NCBI RefSeq assembly: GCF_008923245.1
Contig: NZ_WBOS01000001.1
Span: 868,001 to 932,000 of the forward strand
Direction: 5' to 3'
Source of the DNA: Cytobacillus depressus
GTDB taxonomy: Bacteria > Bacillota > Bacilli > Bacillales > Cytobacillaceae
DNA length: 64,000 bases
The position numbers were made by a program, and so were the translations under genes. Position 1 is the stretch's first letter; each line of letters opens with the position of its first letter. The notes under the pieces were generated by a model. It saw nothing but the letters and a program-made list of their open reading frames with translations. It was not told the DNA's origin and ran no database searches. This document shows positions 18,469 through 28,068 of the stretch, one piece after another.

Positions 18469-20169
18469 CTAAGCCTCCTTTTCCTGATGATCATTTAACT
18501 TTTGCTTTTCTTCGTCGATCAATGTCCTTCTTAAAATTTTTCCGACCGCTGTTTTCGGAAGGTCTTCTCTAAATTCATAAAGTCTTGGGACTTTGTAGGC
18601 AGCAAGATACTTTCTCGTAAACTCATTTAGTTCCTCTTTGCTCGTATTTGCTCCTTTCTTTAACACAACATACGCTTTCACCGTTTCCCCGCGATAAGGG
18701 TCAGGAATACCTGCTGCTACAACTTCCTGAACAGCTGGGTGTTCATAGAGCACTTCTTCAATCTCACGCGGAAAAATATTATACCCACCTGCGATGATCA
18801 TATCTTTCTTTCGATCTACTACGTAGAAGTAGCCTTGTTCATCCATATAGCCAAGATCGCCTGTTAGAAGCCACCCATCTTTAAGGGATTCCGCCGTATC
18901 CTCAGGGCGATTCCAATACCCCTTCATCACTTGCGGGCCTTTTACGGCAATTTCACCAACTTCGCCTGGTGGAAGCTGCTCTCCTGTTTCTAACGAAAAA
19001 ATCGCAGCGTCTGTATCTGGCCATGGTACACCAATACTCCCTTTTACACGTGGCCGATCCCAAAGAAAGTTAGCGTGAGTGACGGGAGATGACTCTGTTA
19101 ATCCATACCCTTCTACAAGCTTCCCGCCGGTAACCTCCTCAAACTTCTGCTGAACTTCCACTGGTAAAGCTGCTGAGCCGCTAATACATGAATCAATTGA
19201 AGATAAGTCATATTTTTCCAAATCGGGATGGTTTAATAGACCAATGTAAATCGTTGGTGCCCCAGGGAATAATGTTGGTCTTTGTTTTTCGATCGTCTTT
19301 AATGTTGTCTTCACTTCAAACTTAGGAAGCAATATCATTTTGTGTGCATCCATGACAGACAATATTAACACTGTTGTCATCCCGTACACATGGAAAAATG
19401 GCAATAATCCAAGAACTATTTCTTCTCCAGACTTGCATTTATATAGCCATGCTTTACACATTGACGCATTTGCTACGAGATTCCGATGTGTCAGCATGAC
19501 TCCTTTCGGAAAGCCTGTCGTACCACCTGTGTATTGTAATAATGCTAAATCTTCTTCAAAATCAAACTCATATGCCTTAAGGTTTATAGCTTGCTGTTTT
19601 AAAATTTCACTAAATAAATGGCTGCTGCCTTCATGCTTAACATGGACAACCATACCGTATTGCTTCTTCTGAATATAGGGATAGATTAAATTTTTCGGAA
19701 ATGGAAGGAATTCCTTGATAGCGGTTACAATTACATGTTGCAAATTTGTCTGCGGTTTTACCTTCATTACCCTTGGATAGAGAATATCCAATGTAATGAT
19801 TGCTCTAGCTCCTTAATCCTTCATTTGGTATTCTAGTTCTCTCTCCATATATAATGGATTTGTTTGAACTACAATACCACCAGCCATTAAAATCCCGAAG
19901 TAGCTAATGACTGCCTGCGGAATATTGGGCAGCATAATGGCGACTCTGTCACCTTTTTCGATGCCGAGTTCCTGCAGATAGGCTGCAAGCTTTATTGCGG
20001 ACTCATAAATTGTCCGGTAAGTAAACTCCTTCCCCATAAAATGAATGGCTATTTTCTCAGGGTAATCTTCAGCAGCTTTTTTTAAATAATCTTGTACCGG
20101 CTGGTTTGCATATGTCAATGATGAGGGGATTTCTTCCGGATAAGTTCGAAGCCATGGCTTGTGAGTCAC
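18469..20169 (-). pseudogene. lcfA: Long-chain acyl-CoA synthetase LcfA, interrupted by an in-frame TAA
   Basis: The full frame is 567 codons, matching the ~560-aa LcfA that activates fatty acids to acyl-CoA for beta-oxidation. After codon 118 (LEYQMKD) a TAA at 19813-19815 stops it; the next codons in the same frame (GARAIITLDILYPRVM) continue the homology. Only this one codon is wrong: Ser is expected and TCA to TAA would suffice. The downstream part keeps the AMP-binding loop YTGGTTGFPKG and GYGLTESS. TAAGGAGC at the stop creates an SD-like site, and TTG at 19791 could restart a 440-aa fragment. It is either a true pseudogene, a sequencing error, or read-through. Confidence 0.85.
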
Positions 20170-20335
20170 AACCTATTCCCTCCCTAATTAGGACATATAA
20201 TTATCGGAACATTAAAACTGTTCATTCTTATTATAATATAGTGAAGTTTCTGTGACAATTAGAATAGGCGAATGGGCAGATAAGAATTTTTTATTGGCCT
20301 GTCTAAATATCAGATTTACTTTTTAACAAACTTCT

Positions 20336-20377
20336 AACAAAAAATAAAATCGCCATTTCTAAGAAATGACGATTTTG
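20336..20377 (-). terminator. Terminator after the small membrane ORF
   Basis: An AAAATCGTCATTTC/GAAATGGCGATTTT stem is followed by ATTTTTTG on the minus strand. Confidence 0.75.
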
Positions 20378-20394
20378 GCTATATTAATAAAATA

Positions 20395-20478
20395 TTAGGC
20401 AAAAAATAAAAGATAGATGGCACCGATCAAAATAAACAGTCCACAAAGAACAAATAGTACTTTTGCTAATTTATCCAC
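20395..20478 (-). CDS. Putative 27-aa membrane peptide
   Basis: A GTG at 20478 preceded by GGAGAGGG opens 27 codons: two charged residues at the start (DKLAK), then one uninterrupted hydrophobic helix (VLFVLCGLFILIGAIYLLFF). A rho-independent terminator follows within about 20 nt. I do not recognise a family. The SD, the single clean helix and the own terminator argue for a real gene. It lies between lcfA and yshE, next to a B repeat. Confidence 0.5.
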   Translation of the reverse strand: MDKLAKVLFVLCGLFILIGAIYLLFFA

Positions 20479-20502
20479 TTATTTCCCTCTCCTTAAGATA
20501 CA

Positions 20503-20632
20503 GTGAAACTTCATATAGTGGGGGGCTTTTTCCCCACTATATGTTAGTTGAACTAATCGGGCCTTTACGGACTGTTGGATCTCCACTTGGATCTTGAAGT
20601 GGGAGTCTTACAGCCCGTTAATCTGCGATAAA
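20503..20632 (+). repeat. B element overlapping the 3' end of yshE
   Basis: It runs from GTGAAACTTC to CTGCGATAAA. The first hairpin is CATATAGTGGGG/CCCCACTATATG, the second CTCCACTT/AAGTGGGAG nested in an ACGGACTGT/ACAGCCCGT stem. Its last 25 nt, read on the minus strand, encode the end of YshE including the stop codon. Confidence 0.85.
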
Positions 20633-21030
20633 CCTGCCCCAATAATGTACGATAATCCAATGGAAATAACCATTGATATAAAACCGACCGCTATATTATT
20701 ATTTTCAATTTCTTCATCAATCTTAAATTTCGGTGTAAGGAATTCGAAGATAAAATAACCAGTTAACAGTAGAAAGAAGCCAAAAACTCCCCAGCTGATC
20801 ATTGTCAATAATGTATCATTATGCAAAATGGAATGTCTAAAAATATTGGCAATTCCAAATATCTTTCCCCCAGTTGCCATCGCAACTGCAACATTCCCAT
20901 TTTTGATTTCTTCCCAGTTTCGATATTTCGTAACCAATTCGAAAATAGCTAAAAATACAATCATACAAAGAATGACAACACTGTAATACCCAGCTGTTTG
21001 TACAAATTCATTTTCCCAAAATTGGTTCAT
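20608..21030 (-). CDS. yshE: DUF350 membrane protein YshE
   Basis: This is a 140-aa protein with four predicted transmembrane helices, of the DUF350 family, whose function is unknown. It lies downstream of mutS2 as in B. subtilis, separated from it by a composite E repeat. SD AGGGAG is 9 nt before the ATG. The last residues (SQINGL) and the TAA lie within a B repeat, so the insertion has probably replaced the original C-terminus. Confidence 0.85.
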   Translation of the reverse strand: MNQFWENEFVQTAGYYSVVILCMIVFLAIFELVTKYRNWEEIKNGNVAVAMATGGKIFGIANIFRHSILHNDTLLTMISWGVFGFFLLLTGYFIFEFLTPKFKIDEEIENNNIAVGFISMVISIGLSYIIGAGLSQINGL

Positions 21031-21057
21031 TTCTTCTCTCCCTATCTGTTATTTTGT

Positions 21058-21387
21058 GTTCAAAAAGGAGGACAAAAAGAGCCGAGAAGTTCAAGGAAGC
21101 GCAGCCTTCGAGCACCGGAACGCTAGCTGGTCGCTTCGGAGCATTCTCCTCGCACGAAGAAAAAGCGTCCTTCTTTTTCGAGGATATGCTTTTAATACGT
21201 GAGGAGCGGAGAAGCAAGCTGACTTCAAAAGGTGGAAGTGCCTTGGTCAGCCACGACAAGCATAAGACGGCTTACGGAGTGGCTTGATCTTTAGCCACGC
21301 AGTAAGATGGCTTATGACCTCGAGGGGCTAGGCACTGGAACTAGATTAGCAGAAATTCGACAGCTATTTTTCCCGGACTTTTTGAAC
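21058..21387 (-). repeat. Composite repeat: E element carrying A and D
   Basis: Compared with the clean E copy at 17511, this inverted copy has two clean insertions. A 62-nt D-type module at 21123-21184 starts TCCTCG on the minus strand. An A element of about 120 nt lies within 21224-21348. The E ends GTTCAAAAAG/CTTTTTGAAC are intact. It fills the yshE-mutS2 gap up to 9 nt from the mutS2 stop. Confidence 0.85.
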
Positions 21388-21395
21388 ATTCTCTG

Positions 21396-23750
21396 TTATT
21401 TAAATTCAACAACTGTTACACCAGTTCCACCTTCCCCAGCCTCACCGAATCTGATTTTCTTTACGGCACGGTGGTTTTTTAAATATTCCTGCACCCCTTG
21501 CCTTAAAGCACCCGTTCCTTTCCCATGAATGATTGAGACGCGCGGATAGGCGGCAAGCAGTGCATCATCAATATACTTCTCGACGCGATGCAGAGCGTTT
21601 TCGTACCTTTCTCCTCGTAAATCCAGTTCAAGGCTAACATGAAAGTCTTTACCTTTAACAGTAGCAACTGGCTTTGTTTCTATAGGCTTCGGACTATTGA
21701 TAAACTCTAGATCTTTCACATGCACCTTCATTTTCAAAATTCCAATTTGAACTTGCCATTCTTTATCTGATGATTTATCAAGTAAAATTCCTTTTTGGCC
21801 AAAGCTTAAAACCTTTACTTCATCCCCTGGCTTTAATACATGTGCAGCTTTACTTGAAGCAGGCTTCTTCGTCTTTTTAATTTTAGGAGTCGCTTCTTCT
21901 AAACGCTTCTTCGCTTCTATTAATTCATGCTCTTTTATTTCTGCCGACTTTTCTATCCGCATTTTTCTTAAATCACGGATTACCTTTTCCGCTTCGGCCT
22001 TCGCTTGGTCGATGATTGCTTCTGCTTTTTCCGCTGCTTTTTCATGCATAGCATCTTTTTGCTCATAAAATTCAACCATTTGCTTTTGCAAATCTTTATG
22101 AAGCTTTTCAGCACTGCGCAATAAGTCATTCGCTTCTTCACGCTCGGCTTCAGCTTGTCTTCTGCTCTCCTCAAGTTGAGCAATCATATTCTCTACTTGA
22201 TTACTGTCTGCGCTAATATAGGTGCGGGCAGTGTTAATGACTTCTTCGTTTAGGCCAAGCCTTTTAGAAATTTCAAATGCATTGCTTCGTCCAGGAACAC
22301 CAATAAGCAGTTTATATGTCGGACTAAGGGTGTCAATATCAAATTCTACACTTGCATTGATGACTCCTTCTCGATTATAGCCATATGCTTTTAATTCAGG
22401 ATAATGTGTGGTAGCAATAACTCTAGCCCCGCGTTTATAAACGGTGTCTAAAATAGATATAGCAAGAGCAGCTCCTTCTTGTGGATCCGTCCCTGCACCT
22501 AACTCATCAAAAAGGACAAGACTGTTGAAGTCTACTTTATTAAGGATGTCAACAATATTCACCATATGAGAAGAGAAAGTACTAAGACTTTGCTCGATCG
22601 ATTGCTCATCGCCAATATCAGCATAGACGGCATCAAACACAGCAACTTCCGAGCCGTCTAAGGCTGGCACTTGCAGACCCGACTGAGCCATTAATGTACA
22701 TAAACCAACTGTTTTTATCGTTACAGTCTTCCCTCCGGTATTAGGCCCTGTAATAACAATCGTTGAAAAATCCTTCCCTAACGAAATATCATTAGCGACA
22801 ACGACATCTTCTGGGATGAGAGGATGGCGGGCTTTAAAGAGAGCAATCCTTCCTTCATTATTCACCTTAGGCTTCGATGCTTTAATCCGTTTGCTATAAC
22901 GGGCTTTAGCAAACATAAAATCCAATTCGGCAAGTACATCAACTATTGTTTCTAACTCAGTACTAAACTCTGCAACTTTGCTTGACAGCTCTATTAAAAT
23001 TCTTTCAATTTCCTGCTGCTCTTTCACACGTATACCTTGAAGCTCATTATTAAGCTGAACAATCGCTTGTGGCTCAATAAATAAGGTTTGGCCAGAAGAG
23101 CTCTGATCGTGAATAATACCACCATAATGGCTTTTATATTCCTGTTTGACAGGGATAACAAAGCGATCATTGCGGATTGTAATAATTGCATCTGAAAGCA
23201 TTTTCTGGGCATTTGAAGAACGAATCATGCTTTCGAGTTTTTCCCTGACTCTATTTTCTTTCGTACGCAATTGATTTCGCAAGGATTTGAGCGTTTCACT
23301 AGCACTATCTAAAACCTCACCATTGTCATCGATTGCATTATTAATCGTTGTTTCCAAATCAGCTAAAACGATGATTTGGTCTGTATAAGTTTTTAATATC
23401 GATAGATCCTCGTTTTCAATATCAAAATCATCGATAAATCTTTTGATTTGTCTGCTTGCGTGCACAGTACTCGCTACTTGGGTCAGCTCCTGAGGACTTA
23501 ACATTCCTCCAATGATTGACCTTTTCACATGCGGACGGATATTATAAATCCCCCCTAGCGGGACATTGCCTTTAATTCGCAGCACCTTTACCGCTTCATC
23601 AGTTTCCTCCTGCCACCGTACTACTTCTTCAAAATCAACGGATGGCATTAATTGTTCTGCTTTTCTTCTCCCTAAAGCAGATGATACATGCTCGAGCAAT
23701 TGTTCCTTTACTTTATTAAACTCAAGCACTTTAAAAATTCTTTCCTGCAT
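21396..23750 (-). CDS. mutS2: Endonuclease MutS2
   Basis: MutS2 (784 aa) is the MutS homologue lacking mismatch-recognition domains. It acts in suppressing recombination and, in B. subtilis, rescuing collided ribosomes. The Walker A is GPNTGGKT near residue 335 and the ABC signature region STFSSHM follows. A long Lys/Glu-rich coiled-coil spans about 515-640, and a C-terminal Smr nuclease domain has [11 protein letters not shown] and [11 protein letters not shown]. The ATG at 23750 has AGGAGG 10 nt upstream. Confidence 0.95.
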   Translation of the reverse strand: MQERIFKVLEFNKVKEQLLEHVSSALGRRKAEQLMPSVDFEEVVRWQEETDEAVKVLRIKGNVPLGGIYNIRPHVKRSIIGGMLSPQELTQVASTVHASRQIKRFIDDFDIENEDLSILKTYTDQIIVLADLETTINNAIDDNGEVLDSASETLKSLRNQLRTKENRVREKLESMIRSSNAQKMLSDAIITIRNDRFVIPVKQEYKSHYGGIIHDQSSSGQTLFIEPQAIVQLNNELQGIRVKEQQEIERILIELSSKVAEFSTELETIVDVLAELDFMFAKARYSKRIKASKPKVNNEGRIALFKARHPLIPEDVVVANDISLGKDFSTIVITGPNTGGKTVTIKTVGLCTLMAQSGLQVPALDGSEVAVFDAVYADIGDEQSIEQSLSTFSSHMVNIVDILNKVDFNSLVLFDELGAGTDPQEGAALAISILDTVYKRGARVIATTHYPELKAYGYNREGVINASVEFDIDTLSPTYKLLIGVPGRSNAFEISKRLGLNEEVINTARTYISADSNQVENMIAQLEESRRQAEAEREEANDLLRSAEKLHKDLQKQMVEFYEQKDAMHEKAAEKAEAIIDQAKAEAEKVIRDLRKMRIEKSAEIKEHELIEAKKRLEEATPKIKKTKKPASSKAAHVLKPGDEVKVLSFGQKGILLDKSSDKEWQVQIGILKMKVHVKDLEFINSPKPIETKPVATVKGKDFHVSLELDLRGERYENALHRVEKYIDDALLAAYPRVSIIHGKGTGALRQGVQEYLKNHRAVKKIRFGEAGEGGTGVTVVEFK

Positions 23751-23812
23751 GAGGATGTAACCTCCTATTTGAAAATCCATAGAGCTGCCGAAGCTATTAG
23801 CTATTCGGCACT

Positions 23813-25531
23813 CTACGCTTTATTATTTAAAAACTCAAGCAGCTCATCAATTTCCATTGCATTCAGAACGCTGTTTTTTTTAATCCAGCCTTTTTTCGCT
23901 GTGGAAACGCCAATTGCCATATGATTCAACGTCTCTTTTTTATGAGCATCCGTATTGATGACGATTTTTACGCCTGCTTCCTGCGCCTGACGTATATATT
24001 GCGGCGCAAGGTCTAGGCGGTTCGGATTCGCATTTAATTCTAAAGCCGTATTCGTTTCTTTTGCTAATTCAATTAACATTTCCATATCGACTTCATAGCC
24101 GTCTCTAATGCCGATCTTTCTGCCTGTAGGATGCGCAATAATGTCAACATGGGGATTTTTTAATGCTGTTTTCAGCCGCTCCATGATTTTCGCTTTCGGC
24201 TGCGAGAAAGCAGAATGAATCGAAGCAATAACGATATCCATTTCGGCAAGCAATTCATCATCATAATCTAATGACCCATCTGGTAAAATATCCATCTCTA
24301 CACCTGAGAGAATGGTAATATCATTATAGCGTTCATTTAAACGTCTAATTTCTTCCTTTTGCTGTCTGAGCCTTTCAGAAGTAAGACCGTTTGCTACCTT
24401 TAAATATTGTGAGTGATCCGTAATTGCTACATATTTATAGCCCTTTGCCCGGCAGGCCTCAACCATCTCTTCAATTGTATGGGCACCATCACTCCAAGTC
24501 GTATGCATATGAAGATCCCCATTTATATCAGAAAGAGTGATTAAATCTATATCAGCTGAATATTCTTCGACTTCTTTCCCATCCTCCCTTATTTCAGGCG
24601 GGATATATGGCAGACCGAAATGAGCGTAGAATTCTCTTTCGGTTGTAAAAGTTGTGACCTTTCCAGTTTCATTATTTTCGACACCATATTCACTAATTTT
24701 TTCGCCACGTTCTTTAGCAAGCTGGCGCATTCTTACATTATGTTCTTTAGAGCCAGTGAAATGGTGCAGCGTCGTGGCAAATTCTTTAGGTTTTACTAGA
24801 CGAAAATCGACAGAAACATCATAACTGCCTTCTAAAACGACAGAAACTTTAGTATCACCAGCAGCAATCGTTTCCTTCATTCCCGGGAAGGCTAATAATT
24901 TTTCTTTTACAAGAGAAGGATTCTCCGTTGCAATAATAAAATCTAAATCTTTAATCGTTTCCTTCATTCGTCTTAAACTGCCCGCTCTTGAGAAATTCTC
25001 TACTTCAGCTATTTCGTTCAAAGTCGACTCAATCTGATCGGCAATCGGTAGCATGAAAGCGAGCGGCAGGCGTTCCGGTCGGCTCCCTGCTTGATTTAAT
25101 GCATTTAGAAGCTTTTCTTCTGATTTTTCTCCAAATCCCGCAAGAACCCGAACCTGCCCTTTTCGGCAGGCAGCTTCTAAATCAGCCGCATTTTCAATTC
25201 CGAGCTCTTTATGCAGCTTAGCAATTTTTTTGCCCCCAAGGCCCGGCAACTGCAGCAAAGGAATTAAGCCATTTGGCACTTCTTCCTTTAGCTCCTGTAA
25301 CACCGCTGAGCTACCTGTCTTTATATACTCATCAATGACAGCGGAAGTTCCCTTTCCAATTCCGGGTAACTTTGTGAAATCTTCTATTTCGGATAAACTT
25401 TGATCATTTGCTTCGAGTGCAGCTGCTGCTTTTCGAAAGGCAGCTATTTTAAACGAATTCTCTCCCTTTAACTCCATATAAATTGCAATCGTTTCCAAGT
25501 GTCTGACTACATCTTTTTTGTTCATTCCCAT
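23813..25531 (-). CDS. polX: DNA polymerase/3'-5' exonuclease PolX
   Basis: This is a 572-aa family X polymerase involved in base-excision-type repair. Order of parts: N-terminal 8-kDa and helix-hairpin-helix region ([18 protein letters not shown]), polymerase palm ([17 protein letters not shown]), and C-terminal PHP phosphoesterase with [12 protein letters not shown] and NTDAHK, which in this family gives 3'-5' exonuclease activity. The start was placed at the ATG 6 nt after AGGTG. It is followed closely by mutS2. Confidence 0.93.
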   Translation of the reverse strand: MGMNKKDVVRHLETIAIYMELKGENSFKIAAFRKAAAALEANDQSLSEIEDFTKLPGIGKGTSAVIDEYIKTGSSAVLQELKEEVPNGLIPLLQLPGLGGKKIAKLHKELGIENAADLEAACRKGQVRVLAGFGEKSEEKLLNALNQAGSRPERLPLAFMLPIADQIESTLNEIAEVENFSRAGSLRRMKETIKDLDFIIATENPSLVKEKLLAFPGMKETIAAGDTKVSVVLEGSYDVSVDFRLVKPKEFATTLHHFTGSKEHNVRMRQLAKERGEKISEYGVENNETGKVTTFTTEREFYAHFGLPYIPPEIREDGKEVEEYSADIDLITLSDINGDLHMHTTWSDGAHTIEEMVEACRAKGYKYVAITDHSQYLKVANGLTSERLRQQKEEIRRLNERYNDITILSGVEMDILPDGSLDYDDELLAEMDIVIASIHSAFSQPKAKIMERLKTALKNPHVDIIAHPTGRKIGIRDGYEVDMEMLIELAKETNTALELNANPNRLDLAPQYIRQAQEAGVKIVINTDAHKKETLNHMAIGVSTAKKGWIKKNSVLNAMEIDELLEFLNNKA

Positions 25532-25628
25532 TGTTAGCACCTGCTTCTTAAAAAACTTGTATGTACATATTGTTCCAATTACTTAAATTTTTACCTGTTT
25601 AAAAAGAAAACTTCTCTGCTTTAGAGAA

Positions 25629-25886
25629 GTTATCGCAGGTTTACGGGCTGTAAGATCTCCTACTTCAAGAAGTTAAGTTAGCATAAACTTCTAAGTAGAA
25701 AATCCAACAGCCCGTAAAATCCCTATTGGTGAGATACAGTGAAACTTGCCGATGTGTCTTTCATCGGCTTAGTTGAACCAATCGGGTTCGTACTGTCTCT
25801 TTATCAGGGCGTTAGCCTTGATATTAGAGAAAGTAGAACGGGACTAACATTCAGTGAAACCCACACTGAATGAAGTTTCACTTTAT
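25629..25886. repeat. Compound of three partial B elements
   Basis: Three pieces are visible. A minus-oriented B 3' part (TTATCGCAGG...ACAGCCCGT) begins at 25629. A plus-oriented B 5' part (GTGAAACTTGCCGATG...TCATCGGCTTAGTTGAAC) begins near 25739. A minus-oriented B 5' hairpin (CTAACATTCAGT...ACTGAATGAAGTTTCAC) ends at 25886. The last piece touches the cvpA stop codon. It occupies most of the cvpA-polX gap. Confidence 0.75.
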
Positions 25887-26425
25887 GAGGCTATGTATTC
25901 AATCCACATCTCCTTTATCAAATTAGAAATAACCGGAGTATTTTCAACAATTCCCTTAGCCATAAAGGAATTATTTAACGCATTCTGAATGATGTCTACT
26001 GGTACAAGAGCAGCTATGTATAATAGAATAAAGATGATAAGATATATTTCAACAAACCCTAATATTCCGCCTGCCCAAATATTTAATGGCTTCAGGATCG
26101 GAAAGTTGGCGACAAAATCAAGCATGCTTCCAATCATATGGAGAACAATTTTGACCGCAAAAAAAATCACGACAAAAGCAATGGCGCGATAGTAGGCATC
26201 TTCCAGATTCGTTTGATCGAATAACATTCGAATGGTCGAATTGCTTTGGAGGTTTGGGTAAGGAACCCACAAAGTTAATTTAGGGGCCAGCTTTTCAAAA
26301 TACATATGGGCAACGATAAATGCAATAACAAAGCCAACTATATGTATTATTTGTAAAATAAAGCCCCTTTTTAGCCCAATGAAAAAACCCATTATTAACA
26401 AAATAATTATCGCGAGATCTAGCAT
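25883..26425 (-). CDS. yshB: CvpA-family membrane protein YshB
   Basis: This is a 180-aa protein with four predicted transmembrane helices of the CvpA/YshB family, first linked to colicin V export; its Bacillus role is unclear. The gene starts 3 nt after zapA and is surely cotranscribed with it. Its TAA stop falls in the ATAAAGTGAAAC border of an inverted B repeat. Confidence 0.88.
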   Translation of the reverse strand: MLDLAIIILLIMGFFIGLKRGFILQIIHIVGFVIAFIVAHMYFEKLAPKLTLWVPYPNLQSNSTIRMLFDQTNLEDAYYRAIAFVVIFFAVKIVLHMIGSMLDFVANFPILKPLNIWAGGILGFVEIYLIIFILLYIAALVPVDIIQNALNNSFMAKGIVENTPVISNLIKEMWIEYIAS

Positions 26426-26428
26426 GAC

Positions 26429-26689
26429 TTATTCAGTCCTTTTCTCTTTTAATTCATTTTCAAGCCGCTCTAAGCGATCTTTCAGCTTAATATAATCATT
26501 TACGGCATTGACAGCCGTCAATACGGCTAGTTTCGCGGTGTCAAGATATGGATTCTTGGAACTGATTTCACGCATTTTATCATCGACCATTGAGGCAACA
26601 TGGCGTATATGGCTATGATCTTCTGTACCGATAATAATATATTGCTGACCATATATATCTACACTTGTACGTTTTTTTTCATCTGACAA
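26429..26689 (-). CDS. zapA: Cell division protein ZapA, TTG start
   Basis: This is an 86-aa FtsZ-ring bundling protein. TTG at 26689 (LSDEKKR) has GGAGG 8 nt upstream and gives the family length; the ATG five codons upstream overlaps the SD. The conserved VDIYGQQY and NPYLDTAKLAVLTAVN segments are present, followed by a C-terminal coiled coil rich in Lys/Glu. Confidence 0.92.
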   Translation of the reverse strand: MSDEKKRTSVDIYGQQYIIIGTEDHSHIRHVASMVDDKMREISSKNPYLDTAKLAVLTAVNAVNDYIKLKDRLERLENELKEKRTE

Positions 26690-26803
26690 TATGTATGCCT
26701 CCATTCCAATAGAATCCTAATCCATATCATAACATGAAACATAAAAACCTGGGAAGTAGAAGCATGTCAAAAAAGCACAGAAGATGTAAACGTTTTTAAT
26801 AAA

Positions 26804-27070
26804 GTGAAACTTCATTCAGTGGGAGTGCCCTTCCCCCACTGAATGTTAGTTGAACTTATCACGCTCAAACCGCCACGTCCTCCCAAAAGCTCTGCTTTTG
26901 GTCGTGCGATGTAGAGCTGCCGTAGTGTTCCTTGTCCTGCGGCTTTCGCCTGACTAGGACATCCTGTCCGTCGTCGGGCCTTTACGGGCTGTTAGATCCC
27001 CCACTTAGAAATTTTTTGATCTCGCAACTTCTTGAGGTGGGGGTCTTACAGCCCGTTAATCTGCGATAAA
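26804..27070 (+). repeat. Composite repeat: B element carrying C and D
   Basis: The B ends are GTGAAACTTCATTCAGTGGG and CTGCGATAAA. A C module is inserted after GAACTTATC, and its first hairpin is opened at GTCCT by a 52-nt D module (26882-26933) that is followed by GTCCT again. The second C hairpin GGAC-ATCCT-GTCC is intact. The right end abuts the SD of rnhC (GATAAAGGAG). Confidence 0.88.
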
Positions 27071-27081
27071 GGAGAAGATCT

Positions 27082-28038
27082 ATGAGTAATATTGTACTTG
27101 TAAAGGCTATTGACGAAATTGCGGAAATGAAAATTTATTACCGCGCATATTTATCCGATAAAACCCCACAAGGGGGAGTATTTGCGGCAAAAACTCCAAG
27201 CTGTGCGATTACCGCCTATAAATCTGGAAAAGTATTATTTCAAGGGAGCGGCTGCACAGAGGAAGCAGCTAAATGGGGCCACTACCCTTTAGAGCCACTA
27301 GGAGCCTCGTCTACCTCTGTAAAAAAAGAAAAAGTAAAACGAGATCATCTTCCTGAAAATATTAGCTCACTTTCTGTCATTGGTTCAGACGAAGTAGGAA
27401 CAGGAGATTACTTTGGCCCAATTACGGTTGTTGCGGCATATGTAAAAAAGGAACAGATTCCTTTATTGAAGGAACTAGGCGTAAAGGATTCAAAAGACTT
27501 AAATGACGAAAAAATTGTCAATATCGCCAAGCAAATTAAAGATATTATCCCTTATAGTTTATTAACTTTGCATAATGAAAAATATAATAAGCTGCAAAAA
27601 TCCGGTATGTCACAAGGCAAAATGAAAGCTCTTCTGCATAATAAAGCGATTGGACATGTTTTAACTAAAATTGCTCCAGAACAGCCAGATGGGATTTTAA
27701 TTGACCAATTTGCTAAAGAGGAAATCTATTATCAACATTTAAAAAAGGAATCTGTCGTGCATAGGCAAAATGTCTTTTTTAGCACGAAAGCTGAAGGTAT
27801 CCATTTAGCGGTTGCGGCGGCATCTATACTAGCAAGATATGCATTTATTCAGCATTTCGAAAAGCTAACAAAAGAAGCAGGCTTCAAGCTGACAAAGGGA
27901 GCAGGGGCAAAGGTGGATGAGGCGGCAGCCCGGCTTATTCATGAAAAAGGGCTGGACATTCTTCCAGCATACGTCAAGCTTCATTTTGCGAATACCGATA
28001 AAGCAAAAAGAATATTTACTGCTAAGTACAAAAAATAG
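27082..28038 (+). CDS. rnhC: Ribonuclease HIII
   Basis: RNase HIII (318 aa) cleaves the RNA strand of RNA/DNA hybrids. The N-terminal ~80 residues form the TBP-like substrate-binding domain. The catalytic RNase H fold begins GSDEVGTGDYFGPI near residue 100, followed by the LGVKDSKDL segment. It is on the plus strand, divergent from zapA as in B. subtilis. Its SD directly follows the end of a B repeat, so the repeat forms its 5' untranslated region. Confidence 0.95.
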   Translation: MSNIVLVKAIDEIAEMKIYYRAYLSDKTPQGGVFAAKTPSCAITAYKSGKVLFQGSGCTEEAAKWGHYPLEPLGASSTSVKKEKVKRDHLPENISSLSVIGSDEVGTGDYFGPITVVAAYVKKEQIPLLKELGVKDSKDLNDEKIVNIAKQIKDIIPYSLLTLHNEKYNKLQKSGMSQGKMKALLHNKAIGHVLTKIAPEQPDGILIDQFAKEEIYYQHLKKESVVHRQNVFFSTKAEGIHLAVAAASILARYAFIQHFEKLTKEAGFKLTKGAGAKVDEAAARLIHEKGLDILPAYVKLHFANTDKAKRIFTAKYKK

Positions 28039-28039
28039 A

Positions 28040-28068
28040 GGATGCCGTCAATGGCATCCCCTTTTTTT
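28040..28068. terminator. Bidirectional terminator between rnhC and pheT
   Basis: GGATGCC/GGCATCC stem with a T-run on the plus side and a shorter T-run on the minus side. It overlaps the pheT stop by two bases. Confidence 0.85.

Noticed and set aside
20210..20240. FadR half-site (TTCATTCT) upstream of lcfA
   Set aside because: Only one arm matches; spacing and the second arm do not fit.
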